Position numbers and translations under genes: made by a program. DNA of 64,000 nt, from NCBI GenBank assembly GCA_034687125.1, contig JAQGBZ010000229.1, positions 35,681 to 99,680 of the forward strand, in the 5' to 3' direction. The DNA is from Neelides folsomi (lineage: Eukaryota; Arthropoda; Collembola; Neelipleona; Neelidae). Positions 12,401 to 27,400 of this stretch are shown piece by piece. Under the pieces are notes generated by a model. It saw nothing but the letters and a program-made list of their open reading frames with translations. It was not told the DNA's origin and searched no databases. The stretch's first letter is position 1, and each line of letters begins with the position of its first letter.

Positions 12401-15400
12401 CGCCATCAAGTCGAGTTGGCGAGACGAAGGGGCTGGAAGGGCTATTGGGTTTGTTTAAAAGGCACCACGCTCCTGTTCTATGCCTGCGACGCTCGGGAAA
12501 CAAGGTATGTTGTATTCAGTTTCTTCTCCTTTCTCTGCGTCCTTCCGCCGGAAATTCCTCATATATTTCCCTTACTACCTCCCTAAATTCTCTACAAGTT
12601 TCCAAATTGGATCCATCTCCATAAAAGGAGAACCGGGAGAGTATTTATTAGCTTTCCCTTCCTCGAAAAGGAATTTCTCCTATCAAGGGCTATTTAGATA
12701 ACTGCTTATGTATTTCATACCAATAAAACTTCCTAACCCAATAAATATCCACTTCCTCCCTCAACTATACATAGAACATAAGTAATTGAATAACAGTGGG
12801 ATAATATTTGTTTAATTCAGCCGTGAGGATTAGTCCATAAAATCCTATTGCCTATAATATTCTATCAGGCAATGGTTATGTAATATATGTATATACCATA
12901 GATGCTGTATTCTATGTATTCTGTAGTTATAGGGTAGGTTTATTAAATATGTATTATGTGTACATGGGTTAGGTTAGAGTATTATTTTGTATACTCAATT
13001 TGGCATAAGACACCCGTTGTTGAATTAATAAGAATATTTATTGTGTAGAACTTCCGATGGTGTGGGGGAGAATATCAAGCATTAATTAATCTTCCAAAAT
13101 GTTTCAGATCGGTCGAAGCTGCCCCTAAGCACTTAATAATTGTTGATGGAGCCATCATGCAACCGATTCCAGAACATCCCAAACGGGATTACATCTTCTG
13201 TTTGAGTACGGCTTTTGGAGATGCATACTTGTTCCAGGCAAGGGAGATTACATTTCATATTCTTGGCTTTGTTTAAACTTTGGCAAAATGTGTAAACATT
13301 ACATAAATACAAACTTGTACCATTGGTGCTTATGACATATACGGAATGAATACACCAGGACATTTATGGTAGGTTTAAATTAGATTTGAAAACTTAATTT
13401 AATCACTTAGGTATTGCACTATCAGTACTCTAACTAAATGATACTCTAGATGGTATATGAGAAATCTTACCATTCTTGGAATAAAAAAACCAAATTTATT
13501 AGGTAAATAGAATTAATAAATTATTCGTCTCTCTGGCCTGAGACCAAAATTCATTTCAAAATTCAATCCCTGATGTGATGAGGACAAAGTGTGTAAAGTG
13601 AAGGCTTTTGTAATGAAAACGCCAAACATTGAAGTTGAGAAAGAATGTCAGGGAAGGTTTTCTCATTCTCGTATAAAATTCTTATAGTGAAGTATGTCTT
13701 AAACTTAATGTTAGATGCAGAGTTCTAAGTATTTTAAAAGGTTTGAGAAGAAAAATGTATTCAAGTGGTTGAAAATCCATGTATGTTATTTGAGAATGAG
13801 ATTTCATTCTTCAAACACTTCCGCACCGAACACGACCATCGCATGTCTCCGAGTGACAAATTACATTCTCATTTTTCAAACTCTCCAAAGACGAGAGGTT
13901 GAGTTTTGTGGGGGCTAATTGAAGGAGTCTGTTTGTCTAGGCCCCGTGTCAAGTCGAGCTCGAGAGCTGGGTCCACAGCATCCATTGGGCGTGTGCTGCA
14001 GCCTTCGCACGTCATCGGGGGAAAACCGGGACACTCCATCTTCTCCAGGAAGAGATCATCCGTCTGGATAAAGCCATCGAATCGGTATACTTTCTCTCTC
14101 AAACGGAACTCATGGGTGGGGGGGGGAGGGTTTCCAGAGAGGGGGTCTTTGGGCTGGGCGGGGGAAATGGAGATGAGGTGGTGAAGGCGAGACATCCTTT
14201 CCCATTATTCCACAGCGGAAGTGTCTCCAACGCTCCCATCTCCTTTCAATTAAGCCGAATCGGGTGATATGAATGAGTTCCTTTTCATTCTCTCTGTCAC
14301 TCTGGCCCACCATTTTACGCCTCGTCAAATCATGAAATGGATGGGTGGAGGGAACTCTGAAGTCCGCTCTATATCAAATTCCAAATCCAAAACCTCCTGT
14401 CAAGCCCAAGAAGGGTCTTCTTCAATTTTCATGAATTTCTCATGGAATTTGGAATATTAATATTTTCCTATAGTATAGGATTCTCTAAGATCTTCGCTTT
14501 TATAATGTCGCAATAGGTTCATGAAACACAATTCAATTTTTATGCAGCAGCTTATAAGATGAGACTTGTAAGAAAATACATCTTAAAGTAAGAATAAGAT
14601 CTGAAATAGGACCTTATATGAAATATACAATGAGTATACGAGTACTCGTACTTTAGTCTTATAGGAGTAAATACTGATAAAATAGCCTGGCTGCAACAAT
14701 GCATAAATTCTTTTCAGTGAATTTGTAACTATCAATAAAGTGATATTCATTTCACCATAAAAGGGAAATTTCACCTTGTTTCACCTTTACATCATTATGG
14801 AAATTTTCCTGAATGCATCTGGTTTTCCCCTTTAATTTCGTTTTTCCTATTTTTACCATTTATTTGAAAACAACGAACCAGAAATATATCTACTTATCGT
14901 TAATACCCATTTTACCAAACTTTTTTTCCTTCAGCGGCTTTTTCTTTATTCGAATATTTTGGCAATAATGCTTTGAAACGTTCAAATGCGTATTTCTAGA
15001 TCCCTGCCATCGCATATGCAATCCCATTTGTTTTTCCTAAGGAGAAAATATAAGCACTTTAGAACACCATATAAAAATAAGTATAATCCCATACTCTAGT
15101 ATAAACTCTGTATATTGTGCTGTACTTTCACTTTCACAAAAATATGAATTGTATACATATGTATTTATGTATTACATAAGGATAAAATATTTTTATGTAC
15201 TTACTCTATACTCATGCCCGTAAAAGGGGGGGAGAGTCTTTTTTATAATGATGATAATGCTTAGTCCATAAGTACATCCTGCTTGTTATCTCCTCTCCGG
15301 TGAACTCTTTCTCCTCTCGGGAACAAATGGGAAAGTTTCTCCTTCCGAGTTCAAAATAACTATGAGGTTTCAACATCCAGCTGTCTGGAGGAAAAACTTC

Positions 15401-18400
15401 CACGATCCTTCTTCATGTAGCTCAAATACAACAAACTGGGAAGTTTCTTTAATAATTATTTTTCTTCGGGGGCTGGAGATGATAATTTATTATTAACTTC
15501 CAACTTGTAATTCCAATCCCCAAACGCGAGCTGAAATAGATAATTGGAAGAGAGTTAAAGATCACTTTTGGATAATTTTATTTTCACCTTTGATCTTTTT
15601 CAAACTTTCTAGAAATTTTTCATTGGAAATTGGCTATTTCCTTGTGAATTTTTCATAATTATTTCTGTGATTATGATTGGCATTGTTCCAAACGACCTAA
15701 AAATTCTAATGAACTTAATTACTATATTTTCCATTTTAAATATTTCTCAATATTTTCTATACGACTTAAAAACTGTATTTTTATATATCCATCAATTGAC
15801 AGAAGATTATTGGGTAAAGATTGGAAACATTATAAATATGCCGTTTTTGCTTCTATTTAATTCGAAATGAGTTTGACTCTGTCTAGTAAGTAATAAGCCT
15901 CCTTTAGAAATGGGAGCTTTATGTAAGAATGAGAATCCTTCAAGTAAATATTTCATCTTGCTTATTCAGAATGCTTTATTTCAATAATCTTCCTTTGACA
16001 AAGACGGATTCTCATTCGGTCCTCATAGTCATAGCTTTCCATCGTAAGTTCAAAATTTAATATTCCGTCTTTTCGAGTTTCAAATGACGTTTTTCAAATT
16101 ATAACAAATAGCCTCAAACTTTAAAAGTTCCATTTAACTAAAAACTTCAATTCATGGAATATTAATAAATTATATATCAAAAGGCTCAAAATATATTTTT
16201 AATGCTTTACAAATGTATATTATACAAAGGTTATACGAATATGTAATACAATGGTTATTGAGTTTTATTTTTAAAAAATTTTGATATTTTTTCTTATTCT
16301 TCATTTTTGGACGACTTTTGAATTTTTAACTTATTTGGCTCATGAATAAGAAATTTTTTGACACCGACGTTTTGATAAATTGATAATTGCTAATTTCTTG
16401 AGGCAATTTGAGTTTCAAAGAATGGGAAATAAGTTTATGGACTTGGGCAAAGGAATTCCCTCACGTGAAAATGCCGAAGAATTCCATTATGCTCGGAAGG
16501 AAATGTGGGAGAGAAAAGATTCTTTCGCTTGAAAAATCTTTCATGAACATTACGCCTTGTTCACCGTCGACATGGATCTTTTCCGGATATATCCCAAGCG
16601 TCATATTATTCCAATTTGGCTATGGGTCTCTGGATAAAGTAAATTCATAAGATTTTGATATTTATGATAATATTTCCTATTCTTTTTTATTCCCTCAACT
16701 TTGGAATCCAATGAAATTCCATACAATTTCATTTTTGCTACGCCGTCTACCTTTTACTACTTTTAAAGAGTAAAGAATATTATGTAACATTATGTAACAT
16801 GAGAAATTGATTTCTGGCAAAACTTATTATCATTTTCAAAATTTCAATGTGTAAGATTTCTTTTGAATAAGTTGGAAAATAAATATAATAAAAAACGGTT
16901 TGATTTTTTGAAAACTCTCAAGTTTGGTCTTTTGGCATATTCGGTGTCAGAATGGAAATAAAAGTGACATTCCGAGCTTGAATTTTTCCTATTTGAAATC
17001 TTCTCCGTACAATTCATTTTCAATGCATTGTGGAATTTTTAGAATAAAAAAATTCTTTAATACTCATATACTCATTTGAACCAATATTCGTCTTTTATTG
17101 CCAAAATATTTATTTGTTTTACTTTTTTAAAAATACCATTTGGTAAATATTTTTGCTAGTTTTGTAAAATAATTTCATCTATAATAAATATTTACATTCA
17201 TGCATATGAGGACCAAATGTTAGAACATAACGATCTGTATAGATGTATGATAGATAGGGTTAAAATACAAAAAAGGTTAAATTCACGAGATGATTCATAT
17301 GGCTTCCTGATTGCTTTGCTTGAGGGTACAAAAGAATAAAAACTTGTGTCAAAGAAATGACATTTGCAGTTCATTGGCCTTCTGAAAGCTATTAAAAGAC
17401 GAAAGTTGGGTCGGAAAGATGATTTATTGTTTTATTACTTTGATTCGAGTCATGGGAAAGTCAGAGAGAAAGAATAACTTTCATTCCTTTTCATCTTCAT
17501 CTCCTTTTCCTGGAATCGTTCTCTTTCTCCTAATAGACCCTCCCGTCCCAACTTATGTCTCAATGACAAATTGAACGGTTTACCCTCATGATTGAACGAC
17601 ATTCTTCTTTTATTATTTTAGGACGGGAAGCTGAGACACATGGCAGAGTTGCAAAGGTCAGTTGTGGCCGATCCAGAAACTCGACAGCAATTAGCCCAAC
17701 AAATTGGTAATTGGGAAGAGAACATTGAGAGACTTCATTGCGAGCAATTTCGACTCCGGTGCTACATGGCTTCTCTTCAAGGCGGCGAACTTCCAAATCC
17801 AAAGGTACTTTATTTAAATTATTTTTTTTTATTCTTTAAATTACTTTAAATGTCATACGTCGGAGCAAAGTTGTATAGGAAATTACATAACTTTGCCTTT
17901 TTTTGAGAATCATACAATGTCATACATAAAAATATAATTTATTTATATTTGAATTTAGAATTCATGATTCTATACATTTACATATTTATTTATTTTATAT
18001 AGTATAATATGAGTCGTATGAGTCGTTTGTATGGGCAATAAAAAGTGTATTTACTCATATAGGGAGAATATTATTATTTATATAGTAAAAATAATAGTGA
18101 TGTTCATACATTTAGATATATGAAGGAAGTGCCATAAAATTCCATAAGGCTTCTTCTTCCAAACCTTCAAAAACGAAATTGGTAAAATGGAATGGAGCAA
18201 AGGCAAGTTGATGGGAGATTTATAGCCATCACAAACCCCTTTACAACTCTCGAAAGACCTCCCAACCTTTTACTTCTTTCCAAAATATGGAGGCAATGAG
18301 GGCTGAAACACATTACATTTCCAAACCCATTTAATGAAAAGTGAATTATGAATGAATGTGATGATTCGCCCAAAGTCTCTTTAATTCCGGTTTCTGGGTG

Positions 18401-21400
18401 GGCGTTGTAAAGGGGGAATTTTGGAGTTGGCTAATCAAAACCTTCATCTTTTCCTCAATCCAACGTTCCCATCCGGCATTTACGCAGATCCGGCCAATTT
18501 CCCTCAATCCATCTCTCAATCCAATGATTGAATTAACAAAGGGAACGAGAGTTAGTGTGTGCGATGATGGAATTTAATTTGCCTATAAGGGAACCGGGAT
18601 CGGGACATTAAAGTTTTATCGAGAAGAAGGGATCCCTCAGGCGGAGTATTAAACTATAAAATGAAATTTTATTTAAAAATCAATTTTCTTCCCTAATGTT
18701 TACTTATGCAAGGGAAAGCCCTTACTACCTATCTAAATAATATATTATACATACAACGTATGAAGATCATATCCTAGATCACTGTATACATATATGTATG
18801 TGATCTTTTCTACACATATTTAAGTAAATGGTTCGGAATAAAGGATAATAAATACACAGGGTATACATATGAATATAAAATATACGTTTATGTCAGCACA
18901 TATTATATACAGTTCTACAGAATTATTGCTAAAATTACTAGAGAAAGAAACCTTTGCATTTTACCATTATGTGGAGAAAAAGAGCCCGAGTAATATAATA
19001 AGGAAACCTTCTTTTTCAGCTACTTACATTTAGTCGGAAACCCAATTCTCTTTTTTCCATTTTGTTTCATTGGATGGAATATTCTCTCCCACTTCCCTTA
19101 ATCTCCCTCTTTTCCCTAAATGGGGGGATGAGGTCTGATCTGGAGATTCCCATTTTCAATGTTCCTCTTCTCCTCAATGAGAACGGAGACAGAATAAAAA
19201 TTCCCAAGGAGGAGAAAAGAATTGGAGAATGACAGGAAAAGGAGGAATCGATTTCTCTTTCGCTTTTCTCTGGAGAAATAAATCATATTCAATTCACAAT
19301 GATACGTTCCTCCTTGCTCCCATTTTAGTTATATTCAGAAGGGAAGGATTTTTTACCAATTGGGAATGAGGGGAAAACATGCATGGGAGAAGATATGGAC
19401 TCATATTCCTATTATTATCTCTTTCCTATTTGTCCATCTTCGATTCATCTTTAACACTTCCGTGGTTCATACATATGACTGCACTAAATGTTATTCTCTT
19501 CGACTTGAGATATGCCATATTTTTGAAGTATTAAAATATCTGTATATCAAATACAGACTACTTATATACGGGTAGATTCTTTACGAAGATTAAAAACGCC
19601 TTTTTATGATTCATCGTCCAAGATATTCATGTTCAAATGATGTTCAAATTACCTATCTTTGAGAAAGAAGATAAATAAGCAATTTGAAGTTGAATAAAGG
19701 AACTAACAGAAAGTTAATAAGAATAAAACATATTGGCTTTTGTATAAAATCCTATTTAGACAATCATGTATGGTACAATGCTTATTTGCATAGTACATAT
19801 CGGTATGCATGCAGTAAATAATAGAATTGTACAAACATACACGGTTTGTATTCAAGTCAATAATGGATTTTTTTCTTTCAAATTTTCATCTAATTTTCCT
19901 ATACAATAGTTTGAAAGCACAGGTGATTGTGCTACATACATATTATACACACGGTATACAGGTAGATAGATCTTGTATTAAAGAGTATTCGCCATTCTCT
20001 CAACCATTACCTTAATTTGACATATGAAATTACTTTCAATTAATTTGGAATGCCAGGAAAAGGGAAAGAATTTTAATTGAAAGAGAAAGTTTCTTTCCTG
20101 TAGTTATTAATAGAGAACCCCGGCTCTCATTGAGATCAAGGGGGAAGTGATCAATAATTATATTATTCGCAAACTTTCCTCAACTCTTTCCCTTTCGAAA
20201 TTAATTATGAAACGATTTCTCCTTGGACTTGCGAGTCTTGTGAGATATACTTATTTATTAACATTTAACATAGGGATGATAGGGATTGATATTGTTTGTA
20301 AAGTTGTTGACGATTTGCATTTAGTGCTTATATAAAATTACGCAATTCAATATTAACATTTATTACACAATATCAAAGGTAAATATTTTCTCATTTGAAC
20401 GCTTAAAACAATTTGACTTACATTACCATAATTGTTGTAAGAGACTTAATGGATATATTATATAATAAGCATAACTTTTTCCATTTACATAACAAACTCC
20501 TATCCCTATTATGAAACCGTAGAGAAATAAAATTAGCTTTAATTTATCCATAAGAGATTTTCATTGTAAATCAGACATATTCGATAATGCAATTTCCTGC
20601 AGCTCAAGCGTGAAACGAAGCTTTCACTCAACTCCCCTTTTGCACGCATACACGTTAATATTAATCTTCATTGAGAGAAGTTGCCAGAGGCAGAAGCCTT
20701 ATATTGAGTCTTTGGCTCAATTAATTAGTTTGGGTTGAATCAAAAGGGGAAAACAAACGGTTCAAATAGGGGAATTTAATAAACATTTATCCACGTCTTT
20801 GACGTCAGAAAAAGCTTCAAATCCGACCAATGAACAAAGAAAGGGAAAAATTGCTTTCATCTTTTTATAACTCTTGAAGGTGAAAGGAAGTGGGATATAA
20901 AAATAAAACTTCATTATCAGATTGAAATAATATACCTTAAACTCATTTGCAAAGTGAAAAAGCTCATAAGTCAATTTTATCCGCGAATGTGGATTTATTC
21001 CATTATGCAAAATAAATGTCTTCCCGAAAAATTCAAAATAAGGGCCGCTAAGAAATCGACATTTTTAATTAATTGAAAGCGTTCATGACTAAATGTAACT
21101 TGTAATTTTCAGAGTCTTCTTTCTCACGTGTCAAGAACAACTAAAAACACATTGAACCGCCTTGGAGTTTTTACTGTCTCATCGTTCCATGCATTTGTTT
21201 GCGCAAGGAGCCCTTCGTTATTGAGCAATTTGCTAGCAGGGCGGGGAGCCACCAAGAGGCGGGCGCCACTTTTGTCTCGCTCAAACAGCGCCTCCTCGAG
21301 AAGATCTCTCCACGCTGCATCGGAAAGAGAAAATGAACGAAGTGCCAAAATCTCACTGCCCGACAACCAAGTAAAAGCAACCATGCACTGACCAATTAAA

Positions 21401-24400
21401 TTAAATAAACCACTATAGAATAACAATTAAAAATTGGCAATTTTTAGTACTACTTATATTTATAATATACGTCATTTGTCCGAATTGTTGTTAAATTCTA
21501 AAACTTTAATATTTATTTAATATTAATTATTCATATTTGGATATTGGTATTAAATTTTATGATTTTTTTTAAAATTTAGATTGTGAATGTTCCCTTGAAA
21601 GACTCAATGTCTGTGGAAGAGTTCCTGGTTACAGCATGTACGCGAAAAGGTCTCGCACCATTAGAGCACTTTGTGAGGGTGAAGAAGCGACGCGAGTTGC
21701 CGGACACGAACTATTTCGTTCCACATCGGAGCGACCTCATCGACACTTATGTGAGAATCCCTTTTTGTTTATGGAAGAATTAAAGGTCAGTGTGGAGGAT
21801 GTGAAATCTTTCCGGACCTCTGGTTCTTCTTTTTGCCTTCAGTTCCTCCTTCAGTTTCCTCCTTCAGTTCCTTTCGTCTCTCGATTTGTTTCCTTCGACT
21901 GTCCCTTTTGGATTTATGGTATAAGGAAAGAGTTTCGGAGGGAGGTGACGGAGACAAACGACCCAATTGCTCCCCTTGATTTACCAATTTTCCTCTTAAT
22001 GTGCGTCCCTTTTCCAGCTCTCGACCCATGAAGTGGTCGAAGTGCGGGCGAAGCTGCTTTACCAAGTGGAGTTGGCCCGAGCGGCCCTCGACCAAATGTG
22101 GGGATTCAGCGTTGAGGCCGAGTTAGTGGAAAATCAAGACCGGCAAGATGAATTGTGCTGTTATGTTAGCCGCGTCGAGGAACGGAGTGTGGCCATGAAT
22201 AATGGTGAGTTGCCCCTGCTCCAAATTGCTTAATCTTGCATTCAAGGACCTACGACCTCCTCCTTTTTAACAAAGAACTTGAGATGATTTGCTCATTGTG
22301 AGTATAGAACATAGGACAATTTATAAATTCCTATCATCCTTAGAAGATCAGAACTCTAATCATATTTTGGAGCTCGGGTTGAAAAATGAGCTGGGAGGAA
22401 ACAAAGGGCAAAGAATCCTTTTGTTTTTACCAAACTTAACTTTTAGGTCTTTGTTCTCAACTCGGGAAATTTTAAGCTCTGCTTGCTCCGATCTCAGAGT
22501 TCAAAGGATTCTTTATGAACTGGGCGGGCTTTTCATTCAATTAACTTATCACGGCTCAACTTTGATTTTAAATTCAAACTTAATTATTCCATTAAGTCTT
22601 TGGCCCTGCATTAGTGAGATATTAAATACAAAGCTAAAAAGAGAATTTCAGAATTATCTGTTTGTATAATTGAATTTGAATTTCCTCATGCAGTTTGATC
22701 TCATTGATGAGTTCGAGCTCTAATTTATCTCTGGCAAGCAATCAAATATGAAAAATGAACCAATGACTTTGATAACTCATTTAGATAAAAAATGAGTTAA
22801 AATGAAAATTAATATTTTCATATTATTTTTTATACTGAAATTAGTATTTTGCTAGAAAATAAGAACAAAAACTATCCTGCAGTCTTAAACGAATATATAG
22901 GAATAATTAAAAAATTAAATTATATAATGATATGATTCGAAGTTTAAACATATAATTAATACTTGAATGTATTCTGGCAATGAACATTAAGAGAAAATGA
23001 GATGAAAATTAGTTCGTAAGTTCGTATATGGAAACTGAACGAGGATGAATCTTTTAAGTCATTTGGTGAGTTCATTAAGAGGCTTAAAAAATAAAAGCCA
23101 ATTCAACTTCTCTGATAATCGAAGACAAGGGTCTGAAGAACACGCGAGCTTAATGCTTCCACCATTCTCAAATTAATTTCGGCCTCAAGGAGATAAAAGA
23201 AGTTGAAGAGAGCGACCGACCGTCGAATTAATTAAAATACCCAATTTTATGTGAAGAGTAATGAGGATTTATTGTTGGAGATAATTGGCAATAAAATAAA
23301 TCCCTTAAGAAAGGCTCAACTGTTTTCTCCTTCCAGGAATAATCAAGAGTGATGAGATTTTGGTCATCAATGGAGCCATTGTGTCTGACCTGGACATGAT
23401 GTACATTGAATCGGTGCTACAAGAGGAGTTGTCCCTCTGTCTCATGCTGCGATCCTCCAGGACGGAACCTCCAGCATTGGCAGCGGCATTTGCTGCCGCT
23501 GATGCTGCAATTGCTCAGCTTGTTTGTCCTCCGCCACCAGCGGATCCCCTTGTTTTGACCGATGATGCTCTTCATCACCTAATTGTGCCGGCACCTCAAG
23601 AAAGTAAGAATTAATTAATTACTAATTAAAATTAATTATTAAAATTCTTTTTTACTTTACATTATGATTTTACATGTTAAGAATCTTAACTCAACATCTT
23701 GGATTTTTAAGTTTCTGTAAAAATTTTCTTCTCCAGATTTTCTTTTAAAAATTATGTTACAATGTCTTGTTTCATTATTTATAATATTAACATTATAAGT
23801 TAAACATTAACTTTATAGTTTAAACATTGTTTAACTCTCTAGTTCTGTTGATTTTGGCCCTAATTAATAATTATTATACCGTAATATGAGTAGACGTTTA
23901 TAAAGGGATTTTAATGACGTTCATTGGAAATGTGATAGCCGTTTTTCTTAGCACTGTTTTTGAAATGAATAGAAGCTTTTAGGTTTAGTTGAAGAATTTA
24001 ATTAATTTTGAAGCTTAGCCTTCTCGAATGGACTTACCTTGTAAGAAAAAAAAGAAAAAAGCAATATAAATGCATATAAGACAGCCGATGGTTGGTGTGA
24101 AATAATAAGATCGATCAATCATAGAATGGGGGAAAAGACGGGGAAAGCTCCATTTATCCTCTCACTCATTTCGTCGAGATTGAATCTCAATCTCCCTGAG
24201 CCTACTAAATAACATTCGATTCCTTTTCTCCCTTTATTCCTTAAAAGCACAAATGGATACAAATCTTAAAACTTTTACCTACTACAATAAAGTATACATA
24301 TTCTGTATTTAATATAGGTATTTGTAAAAGGAGCTACTTAGGGAAAAAATGCAATTGGAATCAAACATTGCGTTTTCTTTTTCTTACATGAATAGCTATA

Positions 24401-27400
24401 AAATCGAGTTGAGTAGAAATGGAGTTGTTGGAAGTTGGAAACATTTCACGTTGGGTCTATTGATGGTACTTAAAGGTTCGAGAGGGGGTTGGACATTAAA
24501 CTCAAATGAACAGCTTGAATGGACATTATGGACATTAGGATGATCAAAAAGATACTTTTTGCTTTTCCCCGAAACCTCCACTCCAAACACCCGGTTGTTC
24601 TTTAAGATGTATAGTAATGGTCTTAAAGGGGAGGTCGCGTAAGTATGAGCCGACATTATGACGACTTGCCCACTTTCTGGTCCCCCACTTTACTCTGACT
24701 TATAAAGCCCATTCGTATCTTTTATGGCTGACTTGTGAGTGAATCGGAGAGTCCAAGGGACCATTTGAAATTTTATTTTCCCTTCTTTTATTTGTCACCT
24801 AAATACCTCCATCTTATTGATTTCTTGAAGAAAAACCGTTAGAGCTCAGGAATTTAATTTACTAAATAATCATCACAGTACACATTAAACGATTTGTATG
24901 AATTTTGAATTTTTATGATATTTGGATTTTTATGGGATTTTTTGGAAGATTTTTTGGAAGAATTGCTGGATGAAATTTTTTGGAGAACGTATTGATAACA
25001 GTGATGGAAGCTGATGGGATTGAGAATTAGAAATGAACTGTCATGTTTTTAGAAAAAGTCCATCTTTTCCCCTTCAGTGGTTGCATTCCCCTTCCCCCGT
25101 CTTTTCTTCAAGTCTTGATGAGGAGAGAAAGGAAGGAGAAAATTGCGAGCTAAGGAAAGGCTTTTCTGCCACAAAATAAACCCGTTTCATTTCTCTCACT
25201 CTTTCATTCTACATGAATGATTGAGATCTCCGTTTTTCCTCTCCTTCTCTTTCATCCGATGCGGACAGTTTGAAAAGACGTTTTTTTTCTTCCACCACCA
25301 GGGCAGCAAAGGAGTGAGAGGTGATGGGGAAGAGATAGACCACGAAGTTTCATTCTCTTCATTCCTTTCTTAGATAAAGACTTGAGCCCATCCGACAACG
25401 AAGAGATCGGAGGACACGCATCAGGCGGTGAACATTCGGGCGGAGGAAGAAATTCACGGGCCGACTCGACCGAAATCGAAAATCTCCTAAAGGTAACTAA
25501 AAAACAGCCCCTGAAGGGAGAATTAGACGTAAATAAATTGGAAATTGGGAGATGCTATTACACAACCCTTGTGCTATTACCTAAACCCTTGACTGGGATG
25601 ATTCATTGGACATGAAATCTCATCAGCGTTGAGCGTCCTATCAGAACATTTTTTACATTTTTTACATTCTTTGAAGGGTTGAAGGGTCGGTGGAAGATTT
25701 AATTATAAAAGTTTGGTTTTTCTTGTGTAGACGGCCGAGCAAGTGACGGGGTTTTGTCGGACGAAGGATCGGCGGGGTCATCATCACCCGCACCAGGGTG
25801 AAGGGAGCGTTGTGGGTGTGGGAGGTGGGGACTCCCCGCCAATCGTCGTTAGCGGTGGCAGTTCGCCAACTCATTCCCAACTTTCCCTTGGCTCACGGGA
25901 CGTGGAGAAAATGAAAAAAGTTGTTCTCGAGCTCGTCGAGACCGAGCGAGCGTATGTGAAGGTGAGTGAGCCGTATCCGGCTCGTAGCTAATATTCTCCC
26001 AACCCGTACGACGCCCCTTTTCGTGAGCTGACTTGTTGGGGTTGATCAGCTCCGTCGCTCTCTCTTCATTTGTCTTCCTTCCTCTGTGATGAGAATTCGA
26101 TTCAACTAACCGCCGTCCAGATCAAAACCAACAAAAAATGTATCGGTTTATTTAAGAAGTTTTATGTGAAGGAAAATGAATTTCCGTCCTTTGGATAAAA
26201 TGTCACCTTCAGATTTGAGAACTTACATATGTAAATTATGTAACCGACGAGGTGAAACATGGCGGATTTCATCAAATGCTTAAATTCCATTTTCAACGGA
26301 TCTCTCATATTTCCTTTCACGTCCTATTCAATTTAGGGTGAATGATATCAACCTTAAATAAGGATATATTTAAACGTATTACAAATATATTGTATAGGTT
26401 TACAATATATTTGTAATGTGAAGGATGTATCATACATGTATTATATGAAGGATGTATGATTGATACGTATGAGGGATATATGGTAAATATATTTCAAATA
26501 AAAGGCTCAAAGTTGAGTGAAGCTAGAATTGTAAATAAAAACCCATGTAGTTTTATGAGATTGATTGAATGAAGAATATTGGTTCAGTTTAAAGTCGACT
26601 CCTTCAGAAATAAAAAAAAGTGAAAGAGTTTGAAAATCAATTTATTCACAAAGTGAGAAGTTGAAGACAAGACATTGACTTTGAAGTAAAGACATCCACA
26701 GAAGGAAATTTCTAACATAAAGGAAAGTGTATGACTTTACGATATTATAACTTTGTCATGCCATACAGTAAAGTAAAGAATATCTCATATGTAATTTGAT
26801 AGAATAAATATAGATATAGTGTTATATAAGAGATTCTATTAGACTCTTTCCAAATATCTTCTCAAATATTCTTTGAAGAAAGTTTATGTTTGAGTTCCAA
26901 GACTTTCTTTATATTTAACAGACAGCGTCATTCCGGTCCCTCATTAATCACCGAAATGATATTCCAAGTTTGAAATTTGTTGGAGAACTTTGCGGCTAGC
27001 GAGACCTTTTCCTTAATTCCATCCACTGACATTCAATTCTTCCTCTTGAATTGAGAAAGTGGGGCAAGCATTGACGAGGAGGTCAAAGGGGCTTCCAATT
27101 TATTGTCTTTAATGAACCCATAAAAGTCGAGAGTTATTCGACTTGTTTGGTAGAGGACAAAAGAAGGAGAAGTCGGTTTGAAGGGGGGAATGATGAAGGT
27201 GGAGATTTCCTTCCGCTTCCACCGCACGTCCCGCACTTTCCAGGATGTTCCATTGGCTCAGGCAAACGGGCCAAGAGGAAATTTCGGAAATTGTATTCAT
27301 ATGCATTTTCTCTCTCCAGCATTTGACCTGCCTTCTGGAGCAATACTTGGAACCTCTCCGCCATGAGAACTTTCTCTCCACAACGGAAATGATGGCAATA

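Noticed and set aside
22289-22669. 126-codon ORF in the PDZ intron
   Set aside because: Composition is like the surrounding intron, with no family resemblance and no splice context.
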